Shown in pieces: positions 12,685 to 25,217 of a DNA stretch of 64,000 nucleotides. How positions within the stretch are numbered: the first letter of the stretch is position 1; each line of letters starts with the position of its first letter. The notes below the pieces were generated by a model. That model was not told the origin of the DNA, did no database searches, and saw only the letters and a list, made by a program, of their open reading frames with translations. Where the stretch lies: contig NW_026110530.1 in NCBI RefSeq assembly GCF_024679095.1, positions 82,501 through 146,500 on the forward strand. Direction: 5' to 3'. The DNA comes from Eriocheir sinensis (lineage: Eukaryota > Arthropoda > Malacostraca > Decapoda > Varunidae). Position numbers and translations under genes: made by a program.

Positions 12685-13032
12685 TACTACAGCACCACGT
12701 ATACACAAGGACATAAATAAATGTATTGCAACGACTGAAATTATAACTGTATAATTCTAAATATAGTATACTATAATTACTTAACTAAACCAATAAAAAT
12801 TAAATTTGCATGAAAAATTATACCATGTTACAAATTACTTTTGCATGTCACTTGTAAATCAAACTAAGTAAGAATCTTGAAGAGTATAACTATATTAGTC
12901 ACCTAATATATTTATTATTGGTGATAATGAAACTTCATTGTCCACTTTGAATTTATGAATGATTATATTACAACAGTGAAATATAATCGTCTTAACAAAA
13001 ATTACAGACATCCGTAATAGTTTGAGGTAGTT

Positions 13033-13035
<3 letters not shown>

Positions 13036-13112
<77 letters not shown>
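13036..13112. repeat. (AT)n microsatellite
   Basis: Uninterrupted AT run. Confidence 0.95.
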
Positions 13113-13119
<7 letters not shown>

Positions 13120-13322
13120 ATTTTATGTTTAATATTCACATATTTGCTAGCATTGCAATTAAAGGTTAGATCTATTAGAGCTACATACTAAAGGAAGAAT
13201 GCAAAATTTGAATTCACCAAATCCATCTGGCGCCGCTTGGCGAGCATATTTTATTTATTTTTTATTTTTTCACAAATACAAATACGATAATGTTCGCAAT
13301 ATCTTTTATTTACTTTGTATGT

Positions 13323-13328
13323 TTATTA

Positions 13329-13403
<75 letters not shown>
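13323..13403. repeat. (TTA)n microsatellite, split by a MITE
   Basis: A TTA run that resumes at 13850-13862 on the other side of the MITE at 13404-13849, showing that the MITE inserted into it. Confidence 0.9.
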
Positions 13404-13404
<1 letters not shown>

Positions 13405-13849
13405 GACATGGGGTAATCGTAATATGTAATCGTAATCAGTTACAATCGATTATAGTTTTCAAGTAATCGTAATTGTAATCGATTACCCTCTTGTTTTTTG
13501 CTAAGTAATCGTTATCAAATACATTAATAATGTAATCGTAATTGTGATTACTTTTGTGATTACATTAGCAAAGTTTTAGTTCATAGTTTCTCGCACAGCA
13601 AGTATGTATTCTAAATATCTGTAGTAATTCAACCAATTTAATATTTAGTATGGTACATGTGTATGAAATTTGCAAGTTCACCTTTCAGTCCTTCCTGTAA
13701 TCACGATTGTAATCACGATTAATACATCATGTAATCGTAATCGTAATCGATTGCACCTAATTTTATTGTAATCGTAATCGTAATCGTGAAAACAAAATTA
13801 TGAGGTAATCGTAATCGCAATTGATTACATAACAAGTAATCACATGTCT
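13404..13849. mobile_element. hAT-like MITE rich in GTAATCGTAATC, inserted in (TTA)n
   Basis: The ends are AGACATG at 13404 and CATGTCT at 13849. Both subterminal parts are filled with GTAATCGTAATCGATTAC-type words, with a unique centre (about 13570-13690). Both flanks are TTA repeats, so the exact target duplication cannot be read. The word composition resembles short hAT elements known in animals. No coding capacity. Confidence 0.6.
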
Positions 13850-13980
13850 TATTATTATTATTAGTAGTAAAAGTTTTAGTAGTAGTAGTAGCAGTAGTAA
13901 AAGTTTTAGTAATAGCAGTAGTAGTATTGTTATTAGTATTATTATAATAAGTAGGCTAGTAGTAGGGCCCACATAAATGA

Positions 13981-13998
13981 TCCCCCCCCCCCCCCCCC
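13981..13998. repeat. Poly-C run
   Basis: About 18 consecutive C residues just before a LINE fragment. Confidence 0.9.
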
Positions 13999-14041
13999 AC
14001 CAGATCTCGTGAATCTTTGAAAGGGCACAATTTAGGTCCTT

Positions 14042-15219
14042 CTATTGAAAGAAGTTGAATAATGCAGAGTGGAGTCGTCGGCGTATGAGTGGACAGGACA
14101 ATTTGTTAATGGAAAGCAGATCATTGATGAATAACAGGAAGGGAATTGGTGATAGGACAGAGCCCTGTGGAACACCACTGTTGATAGGTTTAGGGGAAGA
14201 ACAGTGACCGTATACCACCACAGAGATAGAACGGCCGGAAAGGAAACTGGAGATAAAGGAACAGAAAGAGGGATAGAATCCGAAAGAGGGCAGTTTAGAA
14301 AGCAAAGACTGGTGCCAGACTCTATCGGAGGCTTTCGATATGTCTAGCGCAACTGAAAAAGTTTCACCGAAACGGCTAAGAGAGGATGACCAAGAGTCAC
14401 TTAAGAGTGCAAGAAGATCGCCAGTAGAACGCCCCTTGCGGAACCCATACTGGCGATCAGATAGAAGGTTAGAAGTGGAAAGGTGCTTTTGAATCTTCCG
14501 GTTAAGGATTGATTCAAAAGCTTTAGATAGACAGGTAAGTAAAGCTATGGGGCGGTAGTTTGAGGGATTGGAACGGTCACCCTTCTTAGGCACAGACTGT
14601 ACAAAGGCATACTTCCAGCAGGAAGGAAAGGTAGATGTTGATAAGCAGAGACGAAGTACAGTTTTTAAGGACAATCATCTCCATCAGGTCCATAAACCTT
14701 CTGAGAGTTGAGGCCAGAGAAGGCATTTAAAACATCATTATGAAGAATCCTAATAGAAGGCATAAAGGAGACAGAGGGGGTATGAGTAGGAGGAATATGC
14801 CCAGAATCGTCCAGGGTGGAGTTCTTACTGAAAGTTTGAGCGAAGAGTTCAGCCTTAGAGATAGATGAGACGGCAGTGCTCTCGTCAGGGTGAAGGAGAG
14901 GAGGGAAAGAGGAGGAAGTGAAATTGGTGGAGATATTTTTGACTAGGTGCCAGAAGTCACGGGAAGAATTAGAAAAAAGCAAGGTGTTGACATTTTCTGT
15001 TGATGAAAGATGTTTTGGTAAGTCGGAGAATAGATTTGGCACGATTCCGGGCTGAAATGTAAAGTTCATGGTTAGTAGGAGTGCGAAGGCTCTGGTTCCT
15101 TTTGTGAGCTGCCTCTCTATCTTTAATTGCACGAGAACAAGCATGATTAAACCAAGGCTTTTTAGCATGAGGAGTAGAGAAAGAACGTGGGCGCGGTACT
15201 TAAAAATGCTGGCTTTCAC
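14042..15219 (-). pseudogene. Jockey-group LINE ORF2 fragment (reverse transcriptase)
   Basis: Minus-strand frames contain VPKKGDRSNPSNYRPIALL, QYGFRKGRSTGDLLALLS and SGVPQGSVLSP, which are RT blocks of Jockey-type non-LTR elements. The catalytic YADD is still readable, but in another frame near 14060-14085. The usual DISKAFDRVWH motif reads DISKASDRVWH. Upstream (14665-15219) the pre-RT linker (FSNSSRDFWHLVKNISTNF) lies in a different frame. A second, more decayed copy is at 52006-53930 on the opposite strand. The endonuclease domain and 3' end are missing. Confidence 0.85.
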
Positions 15220-15734
15220 TCGGGATTTAAATGATTTTAAAGACCACGGATTAGACTGAAATGTTGGTAGATATATGTAAGGAGGCTGTTAGATAATTAA
15301 GTAAGTTTTATATGTGTACAGTAAATAAGGTATGTTGAGGGAGAGAAAGTACTGCTGGCAATTAATGCTACCAACATGCATCTTGGATTACAGGGATTAA
15401 TTTATAAAAACTACAAAATTATCTCAACAAATTATCAATAGATTTGGAAATATACCATAACGAAACACATGAGACAAATGTAATGGTATCCTCTTAACTA
15501 AAAAAAAAAAATATATATGGTCATGCTAAATTTTATAGCAAAAATAAAGAAGCATTAAATAATTGAAAGTAAACAAAACATTTTGAGTAAACTAAAAGAC
15601 ATGATGCTCAATAACATAGGATTAAAGAATTATCCTCACAGCTTGAATTGAAGTACAGCACTCTCAGATCTATAAAGTTCATTCTCACAACAAGGGCAGA
15701 TTAAAAAAAAGAAAAGAAAACTTAAAGAAGTTAT
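15220..15734. other. No gene recognised; AT-rich
   Basis: AT-rich sequence with A-runs. No motif seen. Confidence 0.5.
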
Positions 15735-16730
15735 TGATGGCAAGCAAAAACAAATACAAACAAATCCTTTTCCTTGACATTTAAAAAAAAAAAACCTAAC
15801 AGGACACAATCATCACAAAAGTATTCATCTTTATAATCAAATCCCACAGGTAGGCACCAGGGACATGTCCAGTGGGGACATCTTTGGGTCTCACATCCAA
15901 CCCATTTTGACTGTAAAACTTCCCTTTCATCATCCCAGTCCATGCCACATCCATTGCAGGTCTGGTCCTCCAATAGACCTACATTTTCTTCACCTGTTTC
16001 AGAAATCCTGGTTTGCTTCTTGTCTTTGGTGGATTTCGAATTTGTAGCTGACCCTTTACCTTTTCCCTTGCCCTTTCCCTTAGGAGCATCAGTCTTTCGA
16101 CGCTTCATTGCTTTAGCATTAATTTCTGTTTGCTGCCTCTCAATATCCTGCTGTACATTCTCAGCAGTCATGACTCGAGCTTTAGACTGTATTCTCAGTG
16201 GTCGTTTACGACCCCGAGGTATTTCTTCTGCAGGAGGGAAGGGATCTGAGAAGTTTCAGTAGATAGAATACCACAGGCAAATAGTGTGTTGGTGTTGGGA
16301 TTTTGAGGACTTATGACCCATGTACTATTGGATTTTAATTCCTCATTTATAGTGATATGTACTGAGCTGGTAGAGGCATACTGCCTACAGAATCTGCTCG
16401 GCACAGAGCAATAGAGTCTGCTGATGAGCCAGGCTCTTCCTGAGGGATGTCATGAATTGTCTGAATATCATCTGTTATGTTTTCCTCAGTTTGTGTGGCA
16501 GCATCTATTGCAGAGCTAGTTGGTGGCTCAGCAAGGTCAATGTTAGTGTCTGGAAGGAGCTTATTTCTTAGGAGTAGACTTTTATCTATTGCATTGGGGT
16601 TGAAAGGATATATACCACATTTACGAAAGCCAGCTTTGATGTTGGACATTGTCATACTGTCATCAAATGGGTTTTTTTTATGATTCTTGCCACGTTTTTC
16701 TTTGCAATCCAAAAGTTATCTTTAATGGAT
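15735..16730 (-). pseudogene. pogo/Tigger-type transposase C-terminus with PHD-like finger
   Basis: Minus-strand frames begin with NIKAGFRKCGIYPFNPNAID, the motif that closes the DDE_1 (pogo/Tigger/Jerky) catalytic domain. A Thr/Glu-rich linker, a lysine/glycine-rich basic tract (GKGKGKGKG) and a Cys-rich finger follow: CNGCGMDWDD ... WVGCE ... CPHWTCPWC ... YFCDDC, near 15790-15955. That spacing is PHD-like, and this family often carries such a finger after the DDE domain. Frame changes near 16400 and 16200 break the reading. The catalytic core is not present upstream. Confidence 0.65.
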
Positions 16731-17648
16731 TGTATTGGCTTTCCGTGCAGCGCCGCACTCGGAGACTCGGGGAAACACAACGAAAGTACTATTTTGACTT
16801 AACTCGGTTCCTCTTTTCTATTTCGGAAAAAAAATAATACTGGTTGTCCTTTGGAGCCAAACTTAAAAACGTGGTATCTGCTGGTAAGAAAAAAAAATGT
16901 ACTTACCCTTTGCTGGCAAAGTTTTAAGGTTTGCATCTGTGTGTGGTGTATGTGACCACTGAGGGGCGAATGTGCCACGGGCCGCAGCCTCTTCCTGAGC
17001 CGCCCAAAACAGGGAAAACACAGTGGGAGGTTTTACATTTTCCTTATTTTGATCTCCAGCAGCTTAAGAATGATTTAATTTCCTGTTAAATAATTGTTAG
17101 TTTAAGTACCTGTAGCTATTTTCACTTCTGGTCTCAAGATATGTGATTTAGAGACGCCTTCTCGTTGGAGGCAGCGCCGAACTGCCCCGAACACCTAAAC
17201 CATTGTAAACAAAGTCTCCCCGGCCGGGCACTGCTCCTGTCTCTTGACCCTCTTGAGTTGCCCTCGGCGATGAGACTGCGAGCTCCGGGGTGAAGAAAGG
17301 AAAGAGCCCACGCGATAAAATACACCCCTTGTGACACACGCCTGTCCGCTTGTCAAAACCCCGTCGTACGTGCTAGAAATGTTGTAATTACCATCACACC
17401 GTGCCCTAAATGTTCACCCGCTAGGAGCCACTATTCCTAAGATTTACCCATATGGTAGCAATATAAATAAAATAAAGCTTGTGGTTATACATTGAAGCCC
17501 TTACTGTGTCTCACCACTTTTAAACATGCATCGGCTCGGCTAATCTTGAAGTAACGGCAGCCATCTCGCTGAAGGTTAACACTGACTTTATGTTGTATTT
17601 AATTTCTCTTTGAGTTCACTGGTTTTGTTAACGTGTCTGTACTGCAGC
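16731..17648. other. No gene recognised
   Basis: No conserved frame on either strand. AATAAA-like words occur near 17465-17475. Confidence 0.45.
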
Positions 17649-17867
17649 GACTTGCCTGATGGGTGAGCCTCCCATAAATCACTCTGCGAGTGGGGGTACT
17701 TCTTTAAGATGGGCGACTGGTTAAGGAGTGGCTCTCCCACCTTGCTGATCGCGGTTTCGATCCCTGGCGCCTGCAAAACCTTTCCTTGTCTGGATTAATT
17801 TCTTGTGTGTTTCGTTACATGCAGAAGTCGTGTTGGAGTGTAGTAAAGAGTAAATTCTGGCGTTTCA
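17649..17867 (+). mobile_element. SINE-B copy 3
   Basis: Same order as copies 1 and 2: GACTTGCCTGATGGG start, a B-box-like GGTTTCGATCCCTGG, the TTTCCTTGTCTGGATTAATT block, and an end at CTGGCGTTTCA. It is more diverged and lacks the LTR leader, so it defines the true SINE ends. Confidence 0.8.
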
Positions 17868-18109
17868 GGGCATTATCTCGTCCCCTACTCAACCTTCGGA
17901 TCTCCCAGAAATCAATGGAAAAGATTTTAGAAATTGAAACAAATGTGAAAGACCGGAATATGCTTGGGAACTCGCATTGCCACGGGTGGTGCAAACCCGT
18001 GGCTTACCACTGTAGTTTACTCTGCCACTGGTGAAATTGATGTACTGCATATTTATTATTGAAAATAAACTTGCAAGGTCTAAACTAACCTAACCTGACC
18101 TAACGTACC

Positions 18110-18500
18110 TATGGGCTTTGTCGCCCACGGCCACATGGACTCCCACACATTTTGTGGCTGTTTTCACAGCTGTTTTGATCTCTGCACTCTTTCCCAGTGA
18201 TTTTTGGGAGGTTTGAAGATACATGTACAGAGTAGCAGAGCGCTCCTGTCCTCGAGAACGATGCGGAGGAACATCATCTCCATATCCAGGGGAGTGTCTG
18301 TGATGAGGGCGTCCACCTGCAGGCCGTTTCGGTGGCAAACAACAGTGCCTCCCCCCTGTCCTGTGTGGCGGTCTCGTCTGGCCCAGTGCGAGTAACCGGG
18401 GATCTTATCACAGGTGGTGGTGCACGTGTCGTCCAGGAAGGTCTCCACTGTCACCACTATGTCGATGTGGTGCCTGAGGACGAAAGCATGTCTCAACTCC
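18110..18500 (-). pseudogene. LINE ORF2 endonuclease domain fragment
   Basis: The minus-strand frame reads IDIVVTVETFLDDTC ... GYSHWARRDRHTGQGGGTVVC ... MEMMFLRIVL. This is the first half of an AP-like endonuclease (exonuclease-endonuclease-phosphatase fold) of a Jockey/I-group LINE. The VTETF-like catalytic Glu region and the RRDR...GGG motif are visible. It stops before the central catalytic residues. It follows the ORF1 piece at 18570-19371 on the same strand, as in a LINE. Confidence 0.7.
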
Positions 18501-18569
18501 CCGATGTTGGTCCTAAAGCCTCGTACGTTGGCGGAATTGAGGCCGCTGGTGTCTGTATTGCCTTATCGG

Positions 18570-19371
18570 ATCAGCGGAAGGGGAGTGTGCGGGGGATGAG
18601 GCCAGGATGGGTAGGATGGGGCGTGCACCGCTTGCTGGTAGGGAGCAGGTTGGATGATGGGTTTCTGGTATTCAGACAGGATTGCTCGAAGCAGTCGTTC
18701 CAGTCTGGTGTTGGCGGCTCGAGCGTAATACTTGTCATCGGTGTGTCCTCGCCGCTGGCAGTACGGACACTCAAGACTTCGCTTTGCCTCTTGCCTGCCT
18801 CTTACGACACTGGTCAGCGAGGTGCCCACGTCGGCCACAGAAGTCGCAAATGGTCTCAGTGCAGTAATTAACTGTGTGGCCGCGCTGACGGCACTTGCCA
18901 CAGAAGGGTGATGAGGCCTGAGTCCTGAGAGGTTGGGAGCGATGGTGTGTTTGCCGTGATGTGTCTCCGCGGTTGTAGTGATGATAGTGGCTGGGAGGGC
19001 GCGAGGGGGGAGAAGGAGTGGATCGGCAAGGAGAGGGGGAGTGGTTCTGTTGCTGACAGAGGGCGGGGGGTCTGTGTGGCCTGGGTGGGTTGGCCCGGCC
19101 AGCGGAGAGGGGATGGGGCTGTCTCGGCGTCTTCTGGGGTGTCGTGAGTCACCTTCCTCAGTGCTTTGGGCTTCCCTGATTCTCACCAGCCGCGCCAGCT
19201 GGGGTGGGAGGAGCACACCTCCTGCCAGTCCTGGTCAGTTTTACTTGGCAGGGCACTTGTGGCTTGCGTGGTGGAGGGAGAGATGGGGGTTTCCTCTTCA
19301 ACTTGTGACAAGGGGTCGATGGAGCTGAGGGTTTCTACCAAGGCTCTTCTTTTCCACCTCTGCTCTGCCAC
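18570..19371 (-). pseudogene. LINE ORF1 (gag-like) with CCHC zinc knuckles
   Basis: The minus strand encodes a Pro/Ser-rich protein from Met at 19371 (MAEQRWKRRALVETL). Near 18895-18790 one frame shows two perfect CCHC knuckles, CGKCRQRGHTVNYC and CDFCGRRGHLADQC. A stop near 18775 is followed in another frame by a third knuckle, CPYCQRRGHTDDKYY, whose last Cys is Tyr. ORF1 proteins with tandem CCHC knuckles bind the LINE RNA. At least two frameshifts make this copy non-functional. Confidence 0.75.
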
Positions 19372-19474
19372 TCAGTCCCAACACGTATTTTTTCCTCTCA
19401 TATGTTACCCATAAGTAACATTTGAGAGGAAGATATAGGTGTTGGGACTGTGTGGCAGAGCAGAGGGGAGGAAA
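19351..19474. repeat. Palindrome: ~58-bp arms, ~7-bp loop
   Basis: TTTCCACCTCTGCTCTGCCA... (19351-19408) is mirrored by ...TGGCAGAGCAGAGGGGAGG (19416-19474) with a few mismatches. The left arm holds the 5' end of the LINE ORF1, so the palindrome is an inverted duplication of that region. Confidence 0.85.
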
Positions 19475-19627
19475 ATACCAGCGGGAGTCAATGTCAACAA
19501 GATCAAGAGAATAGACCAGGTCTTTTCATGCGCAGGTTTTGACGTCATCAGTAGTATGACAGAGAGGCGGCGGAGAATTATAAGGAAAACGAGAGATATT
19601 TCATGGGATACTGAAACATTTCAGTTT

Positions 19628-20272
<645 letters not shown>

Positions 20273-20509
20273 GAACCAGCTTAACCAGGTATTCTTTGAC
20301 ATATTCTTTCTCGCCGGAATCATCCTCTATTGAACAGTTCTCCTGTCCACCCTGACACCCTTAACACCTTATTCTCCTCTACCCAGTCTTTTCTTACCCC
20401 TAGCTGCCCATTAATTCTGTGACTGCTTCGGTTCCTTAATCCTAAATACTAAAGGCACCCATCGAAATCACAGAAAATGGAGCACATGGGATGCTTCTTG
20501 ACTTAAGAT

Positions 20510-20766
20510 TTACCCCATAATAAGGGACAGGGCCTTTGGCCGAAAGGCGGCCCTGTAAGGGGGAACGAGGAACTGAAAGCTCGTTACGGGGCTGGGGATG
20601 CCTCCGCCGTCGCCACAGACACGAGTAACAGCCGTCGAGCAGCGACGGAGGCACGGGCCCCCGGGCAGGCGCCCAGAAGCAGCCCGTAGCAAAAGCCGGG
20701 CGAGCAACTAGTAGGCAGTCTACTACCGGCGGAAGGGCCGGCCAAGTTGCTCGCTCGACGAGGGCT
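20510..20766. other. GC-rich segment with internal dyads
   Basis: Contains self-complementary pairs such as GCCTCCGCCGTCGCC with GCGACGGAGGC, and GCGAGCAACT with AGTTGCTCGC. It could be a structured terminus of an element joined to the Tc1 fragment at 20767. No identity is proposed. Confidence 0.4.
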
Positions 20767-20975
20767 GGCGTTGCTTGACTGGCCCATTAAAGGATATGAC
20801 TTAAACCCAATTGAGGGTTTATGGGCGAGCATGGTGAATTCGTGGGAACCACAACAAGAGAGGACACCACAACAGCTTGTGGAGCCCACGCAAGAACAGT
20901 GGCGATTATTCTAGGCAAATCCACAACTTGTGTATAAATATTGTTATGATATGCGTCAAAGGTTACAAGCTGTTA
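20767..20975 (+). pseudogene. Tc1-type transposase C-terminal fragment
   Basis: The plus frame reads LDWPIKGYDLNPIEGLWASM. DLNPIE-LW holds the third acidic residue of the Tc1 DDE domain. One in-frame stop (TAG near 20912) is followed by YDMRQRLQAVI, the usual final helix of Tc1 transposases. SINE-A copy 2 begins right after this, so the SINE interrupts the element. The first two catalytic Asp are absent. Confidence 0.75.
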
Positions 20976-21246
20976 TATTTTTCAGCCGCCACCGAGTGGC
21001 TTAAAACTACCCACATGCTGTCCAGAAGACTACCTATCAACCCGGACTCTAGATTCTAGGATTAAAGATGAGCTCCGGGAGGGCAGCATGAGCCAATGCA
21101 AGATGGCGCCACTATAAACACTCGCCTGCGCCAGAACGGGCTGGGCCGACCATCAGGCCCCACCGGGAAGAAGCCTTGGACCGGCCATCAGGATCCACCG
21201 GGAAGAAACCTACCGGCGCAATAGGCCAAGACGTAAAAAAAAAAAA
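20976..21246 (+). mobile_element. SINE-A copy 2 (5'-truncated)
   Basis: Lacks the tRNA head; starts at TTTTTCAGCCGCCACCGAG and ends in an A-run. High similarity to copy 1 through CAAGATGGCGCCACTATA and GGCGCAATAGGCC. Confidence 0.85.
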
Positions 21247-22065
<819 letters not shown>

Positions 22066-22109
22066 TAAGAGGAAGATGATCTTTTTGTTTATTTGTATTT
22101 TTTTTTGTT

Positions 22110-22111
<2 letters not shown>

Positions 22112-22165
<54 letters not shown>
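22112..22165. repeat. (GA)n microsatellite at LINE tail
   Basis: A GA run directly abutting the ATCAA-repeat tail (minus strand) of the LINE at 22166-23035. Confidence 0.9.
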
Positions 22166-22170
<5 letters not shown>

Positions 22171-23035
22171 ATTTGATTTGATACAGTTTATTGAGATAAA
22201 TATATACATATACAGTATACAATTTTCTCAAAAGGTTATCCTAACTGGTAATCAAGAGTGACAATGTACAAAAGTTTAAGGTGCTACATCCTTAATGTTA
22301 CTGTTACTACATATAATATACATATATATTTACTTTAATATATTTCCCTTAAGTGTTAATTCTCACATGTTTTTGATATTTTTTTTTATGTTTTTACATT
22401 TGTTCATCATTTCATATATTTTCCCGTGTTGGAACATCCAAATTATCTGACTAGTGACACAGTGTATGTTGGTGTTTATGTACTGCCGGAGCGAGGGACA
22501 TTCCATCATGTAATGGGTCAAGGTGTGGCCGCGAGGCTCATCACACGACTTACAGTTAGTGTCTTGGTCTGTGCAGGCAACCCCAATCTCCCAGTAATAC
22601 TTGTACCCAAGTCGTAAGCGTGTACAGAGCGACTCTTTCCACTTGCTGGTGTGTTTCCCATAAGTGAACTCTGTGTTATTGTTAACTTCCAGGTAGTGGG
22701 ACATAGTAGTGCTGGTCATTGCTGTGTACTTAGCTGTCATATTGCTTATCATTGTGTCGTATTGATGTTTTTTAATTTTTGTTTTTACCTGTGTGTACGT
22801 TTTAATGCAATGTATGTCTATTTCACCTTTTTTGGGTTGTATTTTTAGCCACTTCGTCCACCCTGTCATGACATGTTATCCCAACATGCGAGGGCAGCCA
22901 AGTGAAAGTTACCCCTCGCCCTGCGCGACTCATGCCATGTACAGCATTCCTACACTGGTTAACTATATCTCTGAACACAGGACCACTGCTGCTTAGCGAC
23001 TCCAGGGCTCCCCTCCTGTCAACATAAAATCGCAC
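22166..23035 (-). pseudogene. I/R1-type LINE 3' end: RNase H and C-terminal zinc finger
   Basis: Minus strand: an RNase H segment (VDRRGALESL ... FTWLPSHVGITCHDRVDEVA) at 23035-22830 is followed in another frame by LRLGYKYYWEIG and a Cys/His finger CKSCDEPRGHTLTHYMMECP near 22500-22560. RNase H plus this terminal finger is the C-terminal layout of I-group LINEs. The element ends with repeated ATCAA units (minus strand of 22166-22183), a tandem-repeat tail as in I elements. There is one frameshift between RNase H and the finger; RT is absent. Confidence 0.8.
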
Positions 23036-23083
23036 ATCACCCTCTCCTTTCTTGGCGAGAGATGATACGACAGTTACGGTAGT

Positions 23084-23130
<47 letters not shown>

Positions 23131-23288
23131 GTGTCGTTAATATTTACTCCCTAGCGGAAGCATGGGCTATGGGTGAGCCCGTCTGAGAAGGCTTGCTGGA
23201 TGGGTTTTCTTACGGTAGTGGGTATGAATGTACGAGATTTGCGATCTCCGAGTCAGGAGTGCTGGTCACACGCTCAGCAGCCAGCTGG

Positions 23289-23291
<3 letters not shown>

Positions 23292-23352
<61 letters not shown>

Positions 23353-23391
23353 GTAGAGGTGGAAAAGAAGGAGGAGGAAGAGGAGAAAAAG

Positions 23392-23458
<67 letters not shown>
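23292..23458. repeat. (TC)n - linker - (CA)n compound repeat, copy 2
   Basis: A TC run (23292-23350), linker AGGTAGAGGTGGAAAAGAAG...AAAAAGATAA, CA run (23395-23458). It matches copy 1 at 21893-22060 in order and linker. Confidence 0.9.
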
Positions 23459-23461
<3 letters not shown>

Positions 23462-23669
23462 TCAAAGACCGACTATAAGGAGCAATTGCTCATGTCGGGA
23501 GGATAGTACTACCTGCTGGCGATTACCGGCCCAACTCGTGATCAGGCTGTGGTGAACTATACACACACGCACGCACACACACCTCAAATGAGATTTAGCC
23601 AGCTTAAGTCAGACACGCAGAGACCTACGTTTCGAAACGACCGCAAACTGAACCCGTGAGTGAAGATCC

Positions 23670-24260
23670 ATGAAAACTCTCACTGTTGCCAAGCAAGATA
23701 CGCACCTTATCACGACAAGGTGGTGGAAGGGAAGGCTTCGAGTCTTCTGCTCGCAATTGTACCTGCTAGGCATTCCTAACTTTCAGCTGGTGGTGGATCA
23801 CAAGCCGCTTATCACCATCCTCGATCACCACACACTGGATTCCATTGAAAATCCTCGTATTCAGCGGCTGAAAGAGAAAGTCTCACCGTACGTCTTCACT
23901 ACCATCTGGCGTAAGGGTAAGGAGCACAAACTTCCAGATGCCCTGTCCCGTGCCCCCGTTGACGATCCGACACCCGCCGACACAGAGGTAGAGTCTGAAG
24001 TGGCCCACCACGTACGCAGGTGTATGGTGCTCAAGGCCTGAGAGATTTCGGAGACTCCTGCAGACCCGTACGCTGACCCAATCATCACAAAGGTACGCGT
24101 GGCTGCTGAAAAGGATGACACATACTAGAGTTTAATTTATCATATCTCCACAGGCCCTTCCAGCAAACCAGAAAGATTTACCAGCAACGCTGCGAGATTC
24201 CTGGAAGCTCCGTGCATGATGACCTGTCCACGGAGGATAGCCTTGTGCTCATGGGCGTCG
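23670..24260 (+). pseudogene. Ty3/gypsy pol fragment (RNase H to integrase linker)
   Basis: The plus frame contains FQLVVDHKPLITIL, the RNase H block with catalytic Asp, then NPRIQRLKEKVSPYVF and GKEHKLPDALSRAPV, the conserved end of gypsy RNase H. Further downstream, after stops, is DPIITKVRVAAEKDDTY and, in a shifted frame, DDLSTEDSLVLMG, the linker preceding the integrase zinc finger. RT, integrase and LTRs are absent. It may or may not belong to the same family as the LTR at 5145. Confidence 0.8.
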
Positions 24261-24422
24261 ATTCCTTTAAAACAGTGTGGGGGACAGGAGGGAGGGGGCG
24301 AGCGTAGCGAGGGTAGCTATTTTCCGAGACATTTTGAGGCCACATGCAATGTTTGTTAAGGCATATTATAGTCTACTTGTAGAAAAGTTGGAAAGTTTCG
24401 TTTAGTCGGCGCAACATCTGTG

Positions 24423-24485
24423 GTCAGCGCGCGACCTTCCTCAGTCAGCGCGCGACCTTCCTCAGTCAGCGCGCGACCTTCCTTG
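24423..24485 (+). repeat. Three 21-bp repeats in CR1 5' region
   Basis: GTCAGCGCGCGACCTTCCTC plus one base is repeated three times. Tandem repeats in a LINE 5' UTR often act as promoter modules; that role is inferred. Confidence 0.9.
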
Positions 24486-25217
24486 GGTTCACACGTGACT
24501 TTGCCCCGCTGCTGTGTGGTGCCAACTCGCTCTTTCCTCTGTTTTCCTCTGCTTTCGCGGTGTGAGGCGTTTGTGCTTCTGTGGACTGCTGCTGTACTGG
24601 AGGACTACAAAACCAGGAGGATTACCCTGCCTTCTACTACAGACCGCTAAGTGTTCTGATTTAGTATTTACTTAGTTAGATAGTGATCCACAGTTACTCC
24701 TAGGACAAGTGTATTAAGCTTCCCACATCTACACTAAATTCAACATTCTTTCACGCCAACCCAGTGCTACACGGTTTTATATTGCTTTTGTGTTTTTTAT
24801 ATTGCTTTTGTGTTTTCTTCTCCTTCTATTATTAGGATACTTTACTGTGCTGTGATAATAGGACTACGTGAATCAGGCGCGCCAAGCTACGTTAATTTCT
24901 AAGTCCACACAAAACATAAGATAATCCACTTTCCGCGCAAACCTAGTGAACACAGTTATTATCTTCTTTACATAAGTGATTTCTCAGTATATTGATATTG
25001 GCCTATGTTTTGTCTTGTTGGGTAGAAATAACCGCGCCTTTTTACCCGAGACACACCCTTTTCCCCGGGGAATTGACCTGACTGCGACCTCACAGCAGCT
25101 GTTGGTTTGTTTTCCTAGATACACATTTTTGACCTGACGACCTCACCGCAGCTGCGTACTTTGTTATCGTCTTAACGCGCCTAATTGTTTCCGTCTTGCC
25201 TCGCCCATATCTTCACC

